Shown here: in pieces, positions 1 through 12,159 of the stretch | Layout of the letters: the number at the start of each line of letters is the position of its first letter | Position numbering within the stretch: position 1 is the first letter of the stretch | Assembly (NCBI GenBank): GCA_022818135.1 | Contig: JAFMSR010000010.1 | Location: 8,056,208 to 8,120,207 of the forward strand | Source of the DNA: Saxidomus purpurata | Taxonomy: Eukaryota > Mollusca > Bivalvia > Venerida > Veneridae | Direction of reading: 5' to 3' | DNA length: 64,000 bases | Program-made: the position numbers and the translations under genes | The notes under the pieces: model-generated | The model's database searches: none | What the model was told of the DNA's origin: nothing | What the model saw: the letters and a program-made list of their open reading frames with translations, nothing else

Positions 1-1696
1 AATTCTGTAAGTATAACAATCTTTAATCTTTGTTATATCGTCGCATGTGATGTATTGATATATTTCTGTCTGTCAATATAGTGAACGTCATAATCGATTG
101 ATTGAAAACCATCCTTTTCTTAACTAAATAATTCTACGCTTTGATGCAACTGAAATATGATGTTAAAACTTAAATCAAAATATCAGTTTACAAAAAATCG
201 ATATGCTTGTTTGACTTGATGGTGTCATCTATTTAGTGTCTGATATTTAATGTCTGATTAATAATGTCTGATTATCAATTAAAGCTCATATGCTAGTGTA
301 AATAAGAATTTACTGATAGAATAGTAATAGAACTGTCCCCATTAGCACACATGTATTCCCAACGCCTTTTTCTTTGTTGGCCCAACGACTGATGTCAAGC
401 GTGCTAATTGGGTCAGTGATTGTCCAACATCAAACAAACAATGCTAACACAAAGCCTTTTCAAAACAAGATAAACTTTTTATAATACAAACTTAGATATT
501 TGTATTTAATGTTATTTTTTGGTAATGTTTCGTGCAGTTTGGTTTATTTCATGAAATGTTGTAATTTTCCAGAAGTCAATACAAATAAATATACATTTAA
601 TTGTACTAACCCCACATGACATTTTCCATCGTCAAGTGATACCATGTGAGGTCAGAACAATGTGAGAAAGCAGTCAGCGGATGAATGTAAAGTGGCTACG
701 TATATCAGGTGACTGCTTAAATCATTTGAATTAGAGAAATGACTGTCCAATAAGGGGGGACCACGAACACAGAATTAACTGTTTTTCTAAAATAAACAAA
801 TGTCACTCCTAGTTTTTGTCATTGTATGAGACTTTTGTTTTATTAATTTATTGATAACAATTGTTAATACAATCATTTATGGCTGCATTTTAAATGTGAG
901 CTTGTCAATCAATATCATGGGCGTAATAATCAATTTACAGACGACCATCCACCTCTTAAATGAATAGATTATTTTTTGCTTTTGCGTAATTTAAATATGT
1001 TATGAATTCAATCGTTCAAATATTAATAAGCATTCTTGACATCCGTTTCTGTCTATATTCTTCTAGAACTTACCCGTCTATAGTATTTTATGATCTTCTA
1101 AAGGCATATTCGCAGTTTTTAACAAAATTGCCGGTTTATCCAATTTTGAATAGTTCGCATTCGAAACTGAAAGTGGAATGGTTTATAAACAACTTATTAT
1201 TGTATAAGTCAGTGTATGTTCTGATTGTTGTTTGCATGTAAATGTACCTATCTTCTCAAGTTTCCTCTATTTCATGAAGTTTGCCCTTTTGAATATTTTA
1301 TATATTAAAATATCTGAAATCAAACAACGCAGTCATCAGTATTACGATCTCAAGTAAAGAGCCTGCCTACACAACATTATATCTTAGCTGGAATCAAGAT
1401 ATTAGGTGTCAACGTTTGCTATCTCATCTACAATATCCGATGTTAATTTCCGATATGAAGTGACCTTCGAACATGTGACACAATTACAATACGATATTGT
1501 CAATGACTAAAATGATACTCGTAGAAGATACATATAAATACAGTAGTAACTTTCTAAGGGACATTGTAATAATGTGTTATATATTTAATACAAATAAGCT
1601 GTAGTAGCTTTTAGTGTATATTACTCAATCGACATTACGGACACAATTTTTGATTACACGATACTGATAAGACGTCTTGTAGCTACAAAACAAAAC
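1..1696. other. Upstream flank of the FYVE gene, no gene seen
   Basis: No coding exon could be supported here. The longest open frame (1002-1241) is low-complexity and has no flanking splice signals. A short imperfect inverted repeat pairs CCCATTAGCAC near 338 with GTGCTAATTGG near 405. The proximal promoter of the FYVE gene should lie just before 1697, but no clear TATA box or initiator can be assigned. Confidence 0.4.
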
Positions 1697-4600
1697 ATGT
1701 TTAAGAGGAATTCGTCATTACCGGCGATGCCAGTTTTAGGAAGCACACGTAAAAGATCAAGTAGTGTACCAGAAATACGCTATAGTAGGACCAGTAAAGA
1801 AAATATTGAAATCCGCTGGGTTGATGTTCAATCTGATGCAGAAATGCACAACGATGCAACTTATATCGCGGGAACTTGTAGAAAAATTTCTCCAGAAACG
1901 ATACATGAAAACCTGAATAATGCAGTTAGTCAGAGCGAATATGATGTGGGAGAAAGCTTCAATGTAATAAATATAAATGAAAATAAAGGAATGACATCTG
2001 CATCGGAGAGTAGCCTCAAAGCATTTGATACTGCCTCCGATTCAGATATTAAACGTAAAGGTAGTTTTTTGATATATTATGATTATCAGTTTTGTGCATG
2101 CATTTAATTAAATAATGATTTGTAGGATTCAAGTCCATATAGCGCTTGCTGTACTATCTGGTGGTAATAATTTCTACATTTCTACTCTAAGACTACTCAT
2201 CTTAATCTAGCGCACGAATGCGTGTTGCACAGTGACAAAGCTGTTAAATATCTTTTAACAAAAATGGCAAAATGTGACCTTACCTCAAACTGATTAGCAT
2301 TATTTCCATTACTAGTAGGCAATGTCTAATAATATTAAACGAGGTTGATGTGACGTTGTCTACAATTGATAAACTAATAGAACCAAGCTACCTTGCAATA
2401 ACTTACTTGTTTGTTATAAATGAAAAGTTATTTGAAAATATTTGTCACCATGTCACAGTTTGCCAAATTCGCTGATTTTTTAACACTATTAATATATCTC
2501 TATGCAGAGAGACCTATGGACTCCCTTTTAACCTCAAACACCAATCAAAACTTATGCTATCACATCTTTAAACTTTAAAGTAACATTAATGCTCATAGTA
2601 TAAATTTTAAATGCTCATAGTGAATCAAATGAAGAATTGTATTCTTTAAAATGAACCAAAGTTAAACCAAACTATATTAATCTGTACAAGAGTAAAATTT
2701 GACGAAGGTTATGATATTTTGTTCATTGTATGTGATTCTGTGCAAAATAGTACATTAAGTGTTTGTTTCAGGTATGGTAAAAGGTCATTATGTTGATAAA
2801 AATGTGAGGAAAAAGTGCCATGGGTGTCAAAAGCAATTCAAATTGAAACGAAAGCCGAGGCATTGCAGAAGGTTGGTAATGACTGTATTGAAATACAGTT
2901 ATCTTGTTAATAGAATTATTGAGTGCCTCTATATTTTCTCTTCTTTATTGTATGATATACCTTTAGGAGTTAGTGACTGCCTTGATTCATTATAAAATCT
3001 CTCTTTATGGGTGTAAAACATCACAATTCTATTGATTTAATAATTATGTACTTCAAAGCAATACAGAAAGTTTAGGTGAAAGTTTGCAAATGTGTTAATC
3101 ATTGCAGATGCGGAGAAGTGTTTTGTATAAAATGTGTAAAGTACAGACGAAAGTTAAATTTTATGGCACATCCAGATCCAGAGGGTAAATTACGAAAGGT
3201 ATATAACAACTATTTTGTTAATAAATTCAAGGCAGTATACCAATCAATTAATCCAGCATCATGGCATTCAAAGCGCTGGCTTTTTTTTATTTTGAAATTA
3301 AAAGTTACAAACGATAGTTTTCTATCTCGTGATTTTACAATGTTGAACTTATCATCGCCGGTATTACTGCAAATAAAAAAAAGTGAACATGTTTGGGCAC
3401 GGAAAATACTGGTATACATTAAACAAAGGCAAATGGGCTTAAGCATAAAATGCATTATTTTATTACCATATTATAAATATCTCGTTATTACTGTTGAACA
3501 TTATACACATGTAAATGTTTTGCTTATTTTAAGGTATGCAAAGCCTGTTTTGAGGAGGATTCTCTTGTTCTAGGCTGCACCAGAAATTTAACAAAGGAGT
3601 TTTCTACTGAAAGAACTTTTGCAAGATATGCAAAAATAATGAGCAAAAGGGCTAATTCACTTACAACAACATTTTGGCCTGATCAGTAAGCAGTATTTTA
3701 ACAAACAACCGCTGCTTTAGAATAACCAGATCAAATAACTAATTGAAAACATAGCGAAACTGTATTTTGATGTTCTTTCAGTTAAAGATTTATTCTGTTT
3801 TTGTTGTTTTTTTTCGTTTTAGTATTGTATAATAGGGAGGTCATATAACACATTGATATACGTACAATCAGAATTGATTTTAAATCATAACCCTGTTATA
3901 CAATATCCATGTGCCCAATTCCATTCGGTGTTTTTTTTTGATTCCGTAGGATTGACAGACGGGAGGAATGTCTGAGACTAATAACTGGTTTTCGGCAAGA
4001 TGTGAAACAATTAGGAACTTTGGATGTGCTGATTGTGAAACTGAAAACACCAGCATGGCAAAAATCAAAGTATTGGGATGTAAGTTTGTTCTTTTGTCGC
4101 ACACACTATCGAGTAGAGCCTCATATTACACGGCTGGTCAGCTTGTCTATCCTGCACGTAACAAAAAGATAAACTTTAAACAACATTCATGTACATTTAC
4201 CAGCTTTTTAATTATCTTCACTTTGTAAGCGATAAATCTATGTTTACAAATGACTTGAAAAATTTATGTTAGGTATATATGTTTACAGTATGAAATTCAG
4301 GCCACTAGATGTCGCTCCTGCAAAGGTGATATTGGATTGAGAAAGAGTACTGGTAATTGTAGAGTGTGTGGTTTGGCTTTGTGCAAGAATTGCTCTCATA
4401 GGGAACTTTTATTGTTCTATGATAACGGGGACACGTTTGGAGAAGTCAAAATAGCGATAATAAATGTTCCAGGAGTGAGTACAAATGAAATCGTGAAATA
4501 CGTTACTGGTGTAACATTTAGGTTTTCCGCAACAACTTAGTAATACATAGTTTTCCTCAGTTGCTACATGAAGTTGCCGAACATATACATTTTTATGATA

Positions 4601-6961
4601 CATCAAAGGAAAGACAATATATAACCATAAAGTATCTACATATACACCTCTGCCTATAAGTACAACAACATCAAATATAAGAACTATGCAGTAAGTACAA
4701 ATCACGAGAAAATGTTCACTACGCAGATTGTGTTCATTTTATGTAGTTCCAAGCCCGGACAAACAAGTGGATATACCGGAGTCTATTGCTCAAAATACGA
4801 GATCAAAACTAGTGGACATACCTGGGTCTATTGCTCAAAATACGAGATCAAGACTTATTAAAAAAAGTCCCAAATAATCTAGCTGTATGATAAACAACCT
4901 CTTGATGTTTACTGTAAATTTTGAAGCATGATATTTTGTCTGTTTTAGGGTCCTTTACATGAGCCGGATATTTCACTGTTGCTATATGTGTGTCTTGACT
5001 GTAAGACCTACATAAGTGAACAGCAGACGTCTGACTTGGTATGGTATCAGCTGAATGAGGAGAAAAATCTTGTGGATGACATGCGAGACTTTGATGTTAA
5101 ATTCGAAGAATTACGAACAAAAGCAGAAGCATCTGTAATCAAGGTGACTGATTTCGTTTTTATTTTCGGACACAATAAATAAAAAATGGAAACATATTGT
5201 TAAATATTTATTTACATATGTTATAAAAATGAAACCGGAATATACTTGTAGGAAGGATCTATCTTTCTTAAAAATCTCCATACTATTTCAAAGATTTCGA
5301 GGAACTTTTAAACCGTATTTAATAGTCTTGTACTTCGACAAACATGTTTTAATGATAAATTAAGGTCTTCTTCCATATTTGGTAATATGCATGACTATAC
5401 GTTATCTACATTAGTGATGTGGATTGCGTGCCCCGAGTAATCACGAAACACTAGGCTTACCTACAAACGATTGATCCTTAACATCAATACATACGTATTC
5501 GTGTGTATATTATAGAATAATCTTTGTTTTAAACTAAGCAATTAGCCACGCAATAAAAGATACTTGATTTCATCTGGGGATAGTCTCTTTGTTGTAAGAA
5601 TTTGTTTTTGCAATAGAAAAAAAAACCAATCAGCATAAATCATAAAGTCTGATTCGTTACCCGATGTTTGTACAAACTCCTATGTGATGATACTTGTAAC
5701 GCTGTAAGGAAATACCAACATAATATATGATTATGTACATAGATTATTAAATATTCCCGCAGCTATTACCTTATCGTGATTAGACAATTGTTGTTCTAAT
5801 TTAAATTTTGACTTACAACATATTGCTTTACACTTATTTTAATTTTACATAAACAAGTTTATGAATGTTGAAAGTCAGGGCTATTTTTTTCAGATCGAAG
5901 AATTACTTGATAAAACTATCGGCAGTGATCTGCCAACTACAGATAGAAGGCTTGCTGCTACGGAAATTGTTACGTGTTCTATTTGTATTTTTACTGTATC
6001 ATTACACTTAGATCTCTATCGTTTTGATAATGAGTAGTTGCCATACATATAGAAAAGTAGTAAAGATAAGGACCGCGTTGGGGTCCGAACCAGAATATAG
6101 CAGTTTCGAATCAAAACAATTACTTCATGCCCCTCGCTAGGTGTGACAATTGGTCAAGTTACCGAATCCAACTAACAAACATATGAACTGTAGCGTACAA
6201 TGTATGTAAATATATACATGTCATTTTGAAATATGGTTTACTGGTTTAAATCATTGTGAAAATATTTAGTTGAAATATTCTTATGAAAACCTATATTTTT
6301 AAAAATCGATATCTTTCTTTCAATAAAAAACATTTATGTGGTTGACAATTTCTTTAATTACTTTTCCAATAATGACAACACCGAATTTAACACTGACATT
6401 TATTTTCATATTTACAGACAACGCTAAGAACGACATTAATTGATTATGAGAAGGAGTTTAAAACTATCAAATCGTGGCTGGATCAACCAATGACTAGAAC
6501 AGAAGCAAATCTGCTTAACAACTACATAAAGGTGATGTATTAAATGTAAATGTGATGCAAGAAACTTGGCAAATAAATATATAACAAAGCCAGCTGTTGT
6601 TAAGAGTCAAGACATCATCAGAATACATGTACTTATTTAGAAAATTAAAATTAAATTTGCAATCAATGAAGTATATCTCTGGAATTTCAGATATTTCACT
6701 GCAGTTTTGACCCATTTGTTCGTTCTTTCATTGCAACGACTGTACAACACCTCGAAGGTTCAATAAAAAATACTTTTGTCAATATTTTTAATTTTCAGAA
6801 CTTAAACTGTTAAATAATTATGCATTTTTTTCCTTTTCCAGTGTAAGTACGACAATTTCATGGAGTGTCGGTACAAATGTCGTGTCCTCGGAAACAAGTT
6901 AGATGCCATGGAACACCGACACAACCGTGTGGACGCCATTAAAAATAGGAATGACGCGTAG
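1697..6961 (+). CDS. Tandem FYVE-type zinc-finger protein (10 exons, 508 aa)
   Basis: Exons: 1697-2060, 2772-2871, 3108-3198, 3534-3685, 3950-4079, 4289-4474, 4949-5143, 5894-5968, 6418-6531, 6842-6961. All junctions are GT-AG and the phases join without a stop. The Ser-rich N-terminus (1-121) leads into a FYVE-type C4C4 finger at residues 128-195. Its cysteine pairs are 137/140, 153/156, 161/164 and 187/190, with the basic motif KPRHCRRCG and KVC near the end. A second finger (287-359) has pairs 287/290, 303/306, 311/314 and 356/359. It repeats the spacing of the first six cysteines exactly but lacks the basic His motif. The C-terminal part (about 365-508) is charged and helical. FYVE domains bind PtdIns3P on endosomes, so an endosomal adaptor role is inferred. 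The protein has some feel of rabenosyn-like proteins, but I cannot name the orthologue. The exon 8 donor (GTTACG) is weak, so that boundary is the least certain. Confidence 0.85.
4747..4876 (+). repeat. Tandem duplication within FYVE intron 6
   Basis: A unit of about 51 bp holding GTCTATTGCTCAAAATACGA is repeated twice, with minor differences, between exons 6 and 7. One frame stays open across both copies (about 43 codons) and follows an AG. It could be an alternative terminal exon, but its phase does not match the exon 6 donor, so it is kept as a repeat. Confidence 0.5.
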
Positions 6962-6966
6962 TATTT

Positions 6967-7035
6967 ACTGTATACTAATTTATTTTAGCTCGGTCGTGAA
7001 GAAAGCTTTACGCTTATCGAATCACTCTCAGGTCT
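6967..7035 (+). repeat. Dispersed repeat copy in the FYVE gene 3-prime UTR
   Basis: This stretch, containing ATTTATTTTAGCTCG and GTGAAGAAAGC, matches the reverse complement of about 46612-46680, inside the 874-bp inverted-repeat element, with a few mismatches. It starts a few bases after the FYVE stop codon and so would be transcribed in the 3-prime UTR. Confidence 0.65.
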
Positions 7036-7092
7036 TTGATACTTAATAATGTTTGTAATAATGTATCATATATATATATATATACCAGTACC

Positions 7093-7098
7093 AATAAA
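7093..7098 (+). promoter_or_regulatory. Probable polyadenylation signal of the FYVE gene
   Basis: AATAAA lies about 130 bases after the stop codon. It is the first canonical signal downstream. Confidence 0.5.
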
Positions 7099-7599
7099 TT
7101 CATTTTGAAAACGTGTTTTGTTATGATGTCATGTAAGCTTCTACTATTAATATTACATCATAAATGTTTTAATCTACAATGTATGATGTTGTAGTTTTGA
7201 ATGTACATGTAGGTATCGGTCTATGTAAATTAGAATTTTAAAAACAGTATTCTTTAATGAAAAAATAGAATAAATTGGTTATTTCTTTTATAAATAATGA
7301 TACCTACTTTACATTACAACTAAGGTTTTGTCTGTTGTGTTTGGCATGGCTAGGCATATACTAGTATCAAGAGAAAGAATTGAATAGCACATTTAATATT
7401 CCACGAATATATTTCAGTCAGTTCACTTGGGTACTACCATAACTCATCTGAATAAACATTAATGTTTACGTTTTTATTGTCAGTTTGCGTCCATAAATTC
7501 ATGGTCAAGTGACACAAAAATCACATTACCTTCAGTCTTTCTAAAGAAAACACTTTTAAGTGACACTTTTCCGTATGTGACCTATTTAAAGAAAGAAAG

Positions 7600-8150
7600 T
7601 ATTATAGTGAATTACTTGAAACTTGATAGAGTGATAGAAGAGAACAACGGGGGAAGGGGGGGGGGGGGATACAGCGCCCGAGAACCATAACTCTACCTAA
7701 AGTTTTAATTATCCCTCTTAATTACAGTTTCTCTAACATGACTCTAAAACTTCTAACGGAAATGCGTTCAAATTGTATACAATAAGAGAGGACACTAATG
7801 GGAAATGCAGTGCCCAGGAACCATAGTCCTGTACTCCTTTCTTTTTTTAAATATCTCCTTTTATTGATTTTTCTGGTCCGGAGCGTAACCGCAAAAGTAT
7901 TAAAGGGTAATTAAAATGTCTTCATATAGTGATAGAGGACAATGAGAGAAAGTGCAGCGTACTAGAAATATAGCTCTACATTGACTATGTTTCGAATGGC
8001 CCCCTTGGTTATATTTTGATGTGCGGAGAGTAACTCGTAAATTATTAAAGTCAATTCGTTCAAATTATATACAGTGACAGAGGACAGTAAAGGGAAGTGC
8101 AGTGCCCAAAAACAATAACGATACACAGTTGTTATTGTTCGGCCAGAATA
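7600..8150 (+). repeat. Degenerate tandem array, unit about 145 bp
   Basis: Three to four diverged units each contain GAGGACAnTAA, GGAAnTGCAGTGCCC, AACCATAnCTC, TTTTCTGGTCCGGAG and AAnTATTAAAG in the same order. The same unit occurs at about 45700-47400. No coding potential is seen. The run of G near 7659 is a separate short homopolymer. Confidence 0.65.
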
Positions 8151-9390
8151 AAACGCCGCTACGGTTTGGAAAATAAGCCCGGAAATTAAGCCTTAATTTC
8201 TTTCAGTGGAAATGGACCCGAAAATTAGCCGAATTGAAAAATAAACCTTATACCTTAATTATTTTATGACCTCTTATCAGATAAGACACTGTCTGATTAT
8301 GTGTCTTTAGACTGGAAATTTAGTCCAATAAACAGACCATAAATTTTATTGACAAGCAGAGATAATTAGTTTATTGCATATTTCTTGTTGTTGTTGTTTT
8401 TTAAAACAAGTTTATTATTCAACATTGAAATTAAGAAATCTTTATAATAAGGTACAGACTTTCTTGAAAGCTTGTATTCTTATGAAATAATTTAGCTGTG
8501 AAACGAGCTACAAAAATTGCTTTTAAAAAAAGTAAGGTATGTCTCTTTGACTAAATGAATAATTTGTTTGCGGAAGAGAAATATTGTACAATTTTCTCAA
8601 ACTGTAGCATATTACTCAATTTGAAAGAGAGAGAGCATACCTTTATAGAATTATATTGACAATGTACTAACCACTATCTATTTAAAATATGCATAGATTC
8701 TATTGAAAAGCATAAGTAAAATGTTAATTTCTTCAGTTTATCTTTTTTTCAAATAAGAAGTTCTTCACTCTTAATTATGTTCACCATCATTTATCAACTT
8801 ATACATACTGTGAAAATAGCTATGAAGTAGCTGATTATGGAAAACAGAAGCTGGTATATCATTGTCTAAGACCCCTACTGTGAGTACACAGGTTTTGCCC
8901 CCGGCCGCCCCTCCAGTGGCCACAGATCTCATATTCCTGTTCAATTGTCTTTAATTGTAACATGTACAATCAATGTCATACAAATAGATCGTTGCACACT
9001 GACAAATGTAAACAAATTTTCAATTCATAAGGTATGAATATTTATCAAGTTTGCATATATTATTGTTGTGCCTTAATATCATAAAACTGTACTGATTGAA
9101 ACATGTTTTGCCGACTGCAACGCTGTTAAAATACTATGAGTGTGAAAGGCCAAACAAAATACATGTGTTAGTCCCCACCAAGCTATAGTAGCCATACTAT
9201 TCTAAGCTCTATATATAACTGATACATAACTCCAGGAAGTGTTTAAACTTTAAGGCTTGCAATGAAATGGTTTGTTTCTAATACAATGTAGTTGACAGGT
9301 CAGCTAAAATTAAAACATATTAAACCCCATTGTTGCTAAAATGGCCGAAAGGAACATTATATATTTGAAGTAAAAAAAACTCTAATTTAC
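8150..9390. other. Intergenic sequence, nothing assignable
   Basis: AT-rich sequence with no supported exon, RNA gene or bounded repeat. Confidence 0.4.
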
Positions 9391-9396
9391 GCCGTT

Positions 9397-9600
9397 TTTG
9401 TGTCGCCCTTTCGGAGAAAAGGCGATATATAGGTTTCGTTTTGTCCGTCGGTCCGCCTGTCCGTCCCAACAACCTAACGTTGGCTATAACTCTGCCATTT
9501 CTGAAGATTTCTTTATCAAACTTTCAAATTGTATTGCTTGTGACAAAAGGGTCGTGATTCCGCCAAATTTTGTAAGTCAATGTCATATTTGACTGGTAGC
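9397..9600 (+). repeat. Dispersed bivalve-type repeat (TGTCGCCCTTTCGG...)
   Basis: Contains the GTCCGTCGGTCCGCCTGTCCG run followed by ACTCTGCCATTTCTGAAGA. This order is typical of the abundant bivalve repeats also seen near 35000, 37500 and 60000 in this window. The short open frame across it is not considered a gene. Confidence 0.5.
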
Positions 9601-9954
9601 TTTTAATTTACAACAAAGTTCACAATAAACGTATTTGGGTTTTTGTGAAAAACATGGGAAAAGCCAATTGTATTTATTGATTATTGGCCTATGTTATAAC
9701 CGGTTTTGAAATTCTGCACGAGATATATTACCATGTTTGATAATATTCTGGTTTAGTGGTTCATATATAAACCGAATGCAATTGATTTTCTTCACATCGA
9801 GGCCATGTGCAGGCACTGAAACGAAACTTTTAAATTCATTTCCCACGCTCCCTCCCCATGTCTGCGTTTTGTTTCAGCTTCAGTTACAAAAACGCGAGTA
9901 ATATCACATACATGTATGTGATTTTATATTGGAACTATAAAAGTATGAATCTTA

Positions 9955-10688
9955 CGGTGCCCGTGAAGTGACATGTGATACATTTTCTTTATTTCGTAAT
10001 TACGAAATACATTTCGTATAAACGAAATCTTATTTCGTATAAACGAAATCTTATTTCGTATAAACGAAATCTTATTTCGTAAAAACAAAATGTTATTTCG
10101 TTTTTACGAAATCTTATTTCGTTTTTACGAAATACATTTCGTAATTACGATATGTTATTTCGTAAAAACGAAATCTTATTTCGTAAAAACGAAATCTTAT
10201 TTCGTAATTACGAAATACATTTCGTAAAAACGAAATGTATTTATTTCGTTTTTACGAAATGTTATTTCGTTTTTACGAAATGTTATTTCGTTTTTACGAA
10301 ATCTTATTTCGTTTTTACGAAATCTTATTTCGCTTTTACGAAATCTTATTTCGTTTTTACGAAATGTATTTCGTAAATACGAAATAAGATTTCGTTTTTA
10401 CAAAATAACATTTCGTTAAAACGAAATGACATTACGTTTAAACGAAGTAATATTTCGTTAAAACGAAATCAATACATTTCGTTTTTACGAAATAAGATTT
10501 CGCTTTTACGAAATAAGATTTCGTTTTTACGAAATACATTTCGTTTTTACGAAATAAGATTTCGTTTTTACGAAATGTTATTTCGTTTTTACGAAATAAG
10601 ATTTCGTTTTTACGAATTAAGATTTCGTTTATGTATTTCGTAATTACGAAATAAAAAAAATATATCACATGTCACTTCACGGGCACCG
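9955..10688. mobile_element. TA-flanked inverted-repeat element filled with ATTTCG palindromes
   Basis: The element starts CGGTGCCCGTGAAGTGACAT and ends with its reverse complement; the terminal inverted repeat is 26 bp and perfect. TA sits at both flanks (9953-9954 and 10689-10690), as expected for a Tc1/mariner-like target duplication. The interior (about 9985-10650) is a tandem series of roughly 20-bp palindromic units, ATTTCG + AT core + CGAAAT. They are joined by CTT linkers in the left half and AAG in the right half, so the whole element can fold back on itself. It has no transposase, so it is non-autonomous. The reading frames through it are artefacts of the repeat. Confidence 0.85.
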
Positions 10689-11205
10689 TATAATCTATTC
10701 TTGCAGTGTCTAATTTTTATTTATTTGTAAAATTATTAACAACCAATTATCTTGAAATCGCCTATAACTACGTTTTTCAATTATGTGTACATATATTTAC
10801 ATGTATATGCTATGTTGTGATATCAGTTTGTCTATCTGATGTCTGTCGTTCTTGGAAGTGAATAAAAACGGAGAGAGTTGAGGTATACTTCATTCTTTGT
10901 AATCCAAGAATGAAAGAAGGTGGTTTCTTGGATTTTACGATAATTGTTATCATCTTTTCTAAGTGTTAAGAGATGGTCTCAATCCACCACTGCTAGTGGT
11001 TGATATCTATTTCAGAAACCATCTATAGTGTGATTGTATTTTGTGTAACATTGAAAAATAAATGAATGCCTGTATTATGCGCCAATATTGAACTGGCACT
11101 CATGAATATTTCGTATGTGGTCGGAATGTGGTCGGTAATCTTCGGATAAAAAAATAACAAGCGATTGATATAAAATATCAATTTCGTAGTGTACCAGATA
11201 TCGCA

Positions 11206-11278
11206 TTCCGCAATGGTGTAGTGGATAAGGCATTTGACTACCAATCCAGCGTATGCAGGTTCGAGTCATGCTTGAATT
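11206..11278 (+). ncRNA. tRNA-like sequence (degenerate tRNA or SINE head)
   Basis: A box-A-like TGGTGTAGTGGATAAGG and a box-B-like GGTTCGAGTC are spaced as in a tRNA. The T-stem has four of five pairs. The anticodon stem is imperfect and no convincing acceptor stem forms, so it is probably a pseudogene or SINE promoter rather than a working tRNA. Confidence 0.5.
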
Positions 11279-11664
11279 TTTGTATTACCTTTTTATAATC
11301 GTTTCGTTGCATTAAATGTATTCACTATAGTCTTTGTTCAGCACGGGGTTTCAAGATTTTTTGATGACTATTTGAGCATTCTCTCTCCGTCGTCCTGCAT
11401 ACATTTGTATTTAGAACTGAAAATGCCGACGAGCAAATCATCTTGAAAAACAGATGAGATCTAAAGATAAGATAGCCCTGTCTAATATATCGAAGAACTT
11501 GAAAATGCCATGAATATCAAAAGAAAGTATTAGTACATAAAAAATAAATACAGAAAACAAAGCAAAGTTAACCAACACTCACAGAATATATAAAAGCAAA
11601 AATGGTGCATAAGACAGTGTCACAAATTAAATAGAAATAACCATTCTCTTAAAAAAAAATAAAA

Positions 11665-11737
11665 GTATCTCTGCAGGATTCGAACTCCTGAAACCTTGTA
11701 TACAAGTCAGGCATCTTACCAATACGCCACTGTCTCA
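11665..11737 (-). ncRNA. tRNA-like sequence on the minus strand (pseudogene/SINE-like)
   Basis: Read on the minus strand it has a D-arm GGCGTATTGGTAAGATGCC and a perfect T-arm CAGGA-GTTCGAA-TCCTG. The acceptor strands do not pair, and the anticodon arm folds better as a simple hairpin. It is tRNA-derived but unlikely to be functional. Confidence 0.5.
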
Positions 11738-11757
11738 GCGGTGTGAACTTCAGTCGG

Positions 11758-11930
11758 TCAAAAAGTGAATCTAACATGTTCATGAGTTGTGGATAAGGAA
11801 ATCCCACCCGAGGGTTGAGATACGTCCAAAAACGAGGCTCTGCCGAGTTTTTTTGGACGTATCTCAACCCGAGGGTGGGATTTCCTTATCCACAACTCAA
11901 TGGACATGGTAGATTTATTTTCTCACCGTT
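11758..11930. repeat. Foldback inverted repeat (hairpin)
   Basis: Arms 11783-11832 and 11850-11899 are nearly perfect reverse complements (GAGTTGTGGATAAGG opposite CCTTATCCACAACTC). The loop is short, and weaker pairing extends outward on both sides. It probably represents a foldback or MITE-type element. Confidence 0.75.
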
Positions 11931-12159
11931 TAAATCGCATTTTCACACAAGTAAGAAGGAATAAGTGCAAATACAGGATGGGGATGAAAAAATGAAAATC
12001 AACTTTTGCTCGAATTTTAGTTGAAAACCGCTATAGATGGATAGAAAATGATCTAACTAAGAAAATGAATACCAACAACCCTATGTTTATTTCAAAAATA
12101 ACAATTTTACAGTCATTTTTCGATTTTTATGTCTGCTTACAATTAACGTAAAAATAGTC

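Noticed and set aside
1..12. A splice donor (CTGTAAGT) of an upstream exon at the window edge
   Set aside because: Only six bases precede it, so neither exon nor frame can be tested.
1002..1241. A small gene upstream of the FYVE gene
   Set aside because: No family resemblance, no splice signals and AT-driven composition.
10152..10668. Open frames with repeated FVFTKSYF and RKNEILF units
   Set aside because: They come from the ATTTCG palindrome array inside the TA-flanked element.
11206..11278. A functional tRNA gene near 11.2 kb
   Set aside because: The anticodon arm is faulty and there is no acceptor stem.
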